A stretch of 36,997 bases of DNA from Gryganskiella cystojenkinii (taxonomy: Eukaryota > Mortierellomycota > Mortierellomycetes > Mortierellales > Mortierellaceae), in contig JAAAIG010000252.1 of assembly GCA_015852425.1 (NCBI GenBank), positions 1 to 36,997 of the forward strand, given 5' to 3'. This document shows positions 33,201-36,997 of this stretch, piece after piece. The stretch's first letter is position 1; every line of letters starts with the position of its first letter. Below the pieces are notes generated by a model, which saw only the letters and a program-made list of their open reading frames with translations, searched no databases and had not been told where the DNA came from. The position numbers and the translations under genes are program-made.

Positions 33201-36200
33201 ACTTTGAGAACCTGCGGAGGTCGGATCGTCAGAACTAATCATACTCAGACTCTTGACTGAGCGAGGCGTTGTAGGCTGGGCATGAGGGCTCAGACGCGAG
33301 ACCTTGTTTGCGTTACTGCAGCTGCCGCCGATGCTGTGATTCGGGATTGAGATTGAGAGCTTTGCAAGCGTCTTGCGGAGACCCATCTTGCCGTGCTTGG
33401 ATTTTTCTTCTTTCTTGCTTGGACTTGGACTTGCTTGAGCTACCGAAGTTCCGACTGCCCGTGACATATCAAAGTCCTGCTCCTCTTCAAATACGGACTC
33501 GTACTTGAGCGGTGCTTTGTTAAGGCCATCGATGGTAATCAGTCCTTGATCTGCGGGCATGAGCGGCGTGGATCGATCTACTGGAGATGATGACGGTGGG
33601 GGCGAAAATGACTCGTCCATACTCAAAACGCCCGGTTTGGGAGTCGAGCGAGTAGCAAGGGGTTGTTTCATGACTGAGCTGGTATCGGATCCGTTAAGAC
33701 TACCAGCATCAGGGTTCACGACAAAAAGACTTCCAGCCTGAGAAAAATCCAAGACACTCGTGGGTGAATCCGGATCCTTAAGAGGAGAACGATGGGTAAT
33801 GGGACGCGAGCCATTGCTATCCATATTAAAGGAGTCTGATGCCCTCGGTGTCGGAGTACTGCTCTTACTTGTGGGCGCAGAGATTGAGGTGGTAGAGCCA
33901 TTTGTCCCAGATTTCATCGGGCTGTTGACACTTGTAGCTGAGCCATTAGGTTGAGCAGTGATAGTGCAGGTGCCGGGTTTCTTTTTCGAGAATACTCCAG
34001 TTTTGTTCTTTTTGACTGGGTCATCTTCGTGCAAAGGGAAAGTGAAGTCCTTGGGGATTCTGGGTGGAGGATCAGACCAGGACGACGCATGGGTGATATA
34101 AATCGGCAGCTCCACAGCTAATGCCTTGCTCATAGAAGCCATGAGGCTCACTTGGACAAAGAACTGGACATGAAGATATGACGTATTTCTTAAAGAGTAT
34201 ACGCCCGAAGGAATATACACCGGGAGGACAACTATCCGAGGATCGTCACTGTCGAATGCATAGTCCTCGCCTTTGTAAATAATCTCGCTGTAGTTCTTGA
34301 CACTATCCTGTTCCCGTATTCCCGTCACCGATGACTGACTACTGATGCTGGCTCGTGAGTGCGAAGCTGCGATATGTCTCCAGAGCGACAGCTTGATGCC
34401 CATAATCTAAACGAAAGTTAAAAAGTCGGCACTGTGAGAACCAATAACATATTAATCAAGACTCTCTTTTCCGCAAAGGAAGCGCATAATACCTTCTTCT
34501 TAGTAAGGTTCTTGACGCCGACATTGACGTAAACAATGCCGCCAGAGCTGACCATAGTCCGCGTTAATTCTGCATACATCTCCAGACTTCCTTCGCCTCC
34601 CATGAATAACCGCTTGCTCGTGTCTGCTTTGACCGACTTCCGTCGAGCCTGGGTAATGTCATCCGTGGTCCAAGTCTCGTAGATGAAAACTTCTCTAGAG
34701 TGGTTCACGACTTCCTTGTGCTGGTTGGCTTTCATCGTGGCAATACTGTGTAGCAGGCGTTAGGAAACAAAAATTGACAAGAAAGGTCTGTTGTAAAATC
34801 AGGTACACGCACGATCACAGCTCCCTTTACTTACGCTGAGGCAACATAACGGACTTGACCAAGTTTGGAGTCGTAAGAGTTGGGTAAGGTGTCTTGAACG
34901 TTTAACCGAAAGGGAAAGATAGTACGTCCCTTCCTTGCCAGCCAGTAACCCTCGCCATCTAATTTTTGAATCGAGAGAACGTGTTATTACGTTTCTGCAA
35001 CGTACAATGGGCGGACCATCGCCGATGCTTACCAGGCTCTATGTTCTCCTGGACCGCCTGAGAAGGATGGCGAACATCCTGAAGACGGAGAACCGTCTTG
35101 TGGAATATCTTGGGAGCCAGATGGTCTTTGGTTAATGCTATTTCAGTCAGGAGGAAACAAAGGGTAGTTAGCAACACAAGCGCTTGTCGTTGCTTATTAT
35201 ACAAATCTTTTGTCGATTTGTTACCTTCATATCCTAACAGCTCAATGATCATATCCGCAAACATAACCGAACGCGACGAGGAGCATTGAACCTCCAAGCG
35301 TCCCGAAAGCTCTCCTCCTGCATTGAAGAACGGTCGATCAAACGTCAACTGAATTCTGACCTTTCCTGTCTTCGAGGTCATCTTTCCTGGAATAGGCGGG
35401 ACATCTTCGTTCGAGGGGATCGTCGAGAGAGTCACCTGCCGCGAGTATGCCAATGCTTGAGTAGGCTTGGGTCTGGTCTGCGATTGAACCATGTTAAATG
35501 AGGAGTTCCAATGCGGATCAGACCCAGTGCGTGCTAGATTGTTGTTACCCCCTAAAATATGGTTCATCCTAGGCGAACGTGGGTATTGACCCTGGGGCTC
35601 GATCACTGCAGACAAGGGTCTTTGTATTCGATCCGGGATCACTGGCGAGCTCAAAGAATGCATCGAATAGACGCTGTTTCGGTTCGAATTTGACGCAACA
35701 AACGAATCTCTTGAAATGGCACTGTCCGGTGTGATCAAAGTGTCCATACTGAACGAGTTGTTGCCAGATCCTGCGATATTCACACCTCCAATGGGTCGAG
35801 CAGATTGCTCCAAGTATGTGGGTTCATGTTGGGCCGCTGAGATCGCTGAGGGTGTAGGTGCGGTCGGCAATTGGTCTCGAGGAATGGGATATCGGTTCTG
35901 GTTGATAGGGCCGAGATTAAGAGATCGCTGTGGATGCAGTTGCTGCATGGGTTGTTGTTGGCGTGGCATCTGGGGAGATCCTGCATAGACGCCATAATAT
36001 GTCGAATGACGATACGATGCCTGAGGAAGACCATGCCACGGTTGCACTTGTGGTTGATGCTGCTGAGGCTGGGGGTCTGCTTTGGGACTGTTATCGCGAT
36101 AGTAATGAGCCTGTTGCTCGTACTGTTCGTACAAGCGATGGTCTTGATCCTGCTGGAATGACGAGCGTTGATCTGCGTATGGCTGGTATTGAGCTCTGGG

Positions 36201-36761
36201 GTATGCGGGAGAGGGTTGTAGTATGTTGCCCGCAGGGTTTGCGAGAGGCGTCATCACACTGTTTGATCGCATAACAGTCGGCCCTCCTGATCCCAACGGC
36301 TGCATAACGAGGCCCCTAGACCCGTTCATGGCAGGATAGGTCTGTCCAGAATAATTTGTGCCTCGGTAAACTTGAGTCGACGTCGAAAGTGGCCTACCAC
36401 CAAATCTTGCTGAATAAGCTCCTTCGAGAGGTCGTCCTTGTAGTATTTGATGCTGCTGTTGATGCTGGTATTGCTGTTGGTTCTTTTGAGGCTGGAGAGC
36501 TGACTGTGGGTATTGTGCTGTCTGTGGAAAGGATTGAGTTGGGTCGAATGCTTGTTGCGGTGATGGTGGAAGCGGCGATGTGGTGACTGACTGGACTGCC
36601 CGGACTGGAAGTGTGTTCAACTGTGATGGTTGTGATTGCTGCAGCACCGAGTTGGAAGAGGAGGAAGATTGGGGTGAGGATGTTGGGTAGCCGCCTGCAG
36701 TCGAGAGATGTTCTGATAAGAGCACATCCTGCTTCCTAGACAAGGAATCTTTATCGTCCAT
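30279..36761 (-). CDS. Very long arrestin-related protein
   Basis: Five exons on the minus strand are 36761-35225, 35137-35033, 34958-34835, 34745-34493 and 34406-30279, in agreeing phases, giving about 2048 residues. The first 460 residues are Gln/Pro/Tyr-rich and disordered. An arrestin fold follows from about 464: KVRIQLTFDRPFFNAGGELS, MIIELLGYE, DGEGYWLARKGRTIFPFRL, then the C-lobe GGIVYVNVGVKNLTKKKIMG, VVLPVYIPSGVYSL and YLHVQFFVQVSL, to about 830. The rest is disordered and rich in Ser, Pro and Gln, with a Gln/Glu/Arg-rich probable coiled coil (near + 32215-32420). Fungal arrestin-related adaptors steer membrane transporters to ubiquitination and endocytosis, usually by PPxY motifs. I find no PPxY here, so ligase recruitment would need another mechanism. 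The protein is two to four times the usual length. The ATG is the first in frame and lies 236 bases from the window edge; an earlier exon cannot be excluded. Confidence 0.88.
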
Positions 36762-36997
36762 GATCTAATGCTATGGTGCTATTCACGAGAATAAGGTCAT
36801 ATCCAGTTAATCCCTTCTGACACTCAAATAGTCATGTTGGTTCCATCGTCATCGACGCCGAGTCGGCGCTTGGTTGTTCAGTTTTAGCGTGTACCTGCAG
36901 TAGTACGTTTTCTTTTTTGGGGTGATGTCTGAGGAAGAAAGATTTTTTTCTTACTTCTGTGGGGTGACACGAAACGGTCTTTGGTCTCCAACGGATC
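36762..36997 (-). promoter_or_regulatory. 5' flank of the arrestin gene, cut by the window edge
   Basis: This is the upstream side of the arrestin gene. No coding frame was seen. The region is too short to tell leader from promoter. Confidence 0.4.

Noticed and set aside
1..36997. CRISPR array, bacterial operon or riboswitch
   Set aside because: No regularly spaced direct repeats or ribosome-binding sites were seen. The introns and gene content are eukaryotic.

Overview
The window reads as fungal nuclear DNA, most probably from an early-diverging filamentous fungus of the Mortierella type. The evidence is short introns (about 60-115 nt) with GTAAGT/GTATGT donors and CTAAC/CTGAC-like branch points, homopolymer A/T runs between genes, long Gln/Pro/His-rich tails, and a set of typically fungal regulators (Cyc8/Ssn6, a two-finger GATA factor, an arrestin-related protein, a DUF3759/CipC-like protein). 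The lineage is an inference; no marker gene fixes it. One short N gap (26483-26490) lies in a poly-T tract.

Positions 1 to about 9,330 are a decayed accessory region. It holds three broken copies of one multi-exon gene family: copy A on + at 325-2611, copy B on - at 6341-4266, and copy C, a 3' fragment on + at 8799-9330. Their C-terminal part resembles a PD-(D/E)XK restriction-endonuclease-like fold. Between and beside them lie a probable solo LTR (2995-3521), a TTTTTGTTGCTAGATG-type minisatellite, and a pair of about 180-bp inverted repeats (7067-7247 and 8619-8798). The repeats bracket a small four-exon gene of a second family, which has an in-frame stop.

From about 10.2 kb onward the window is ordinary gene-bearing sequence with seven well-supported genes. 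They are: a signal-peptide/kelch/transmembrane protein (+, 10272-12367); the Cyc8/Ssn6 TPR co-repressor (-, 16637-12582, seven exons, one GC-AG intron); a single-pass membrane protein with two PPxY motifs (+, 17603-18712); a His-rich protein ending in a DUF3759-like domain (-, 20369-18896); a gene-free stretch of about 4.4 kb; a two-finger GATA factor (+, 24804-26429); an NBS1/nibrin-type DNA-repair protein (+, 26816-30163, ten exons); and a very long arrestin-related protein (-, 36761-30279, five exons).

The genes do not form an operon-like set. Two themes recur. Transcription control is represented by Cyc8 and the GATA factor, which in other fungi can meet at promoters. Ubiquitin-ligase adaptor logic is represented by the PPxY membrane protein and the arrestin. 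NBS1 is the FHA/BRCT subunit of the MRE11-RAD50 double-strand-break complex. I rebuilt all exon structures by eye from splice signals, reading phase and family similarity; no transcripts were available.
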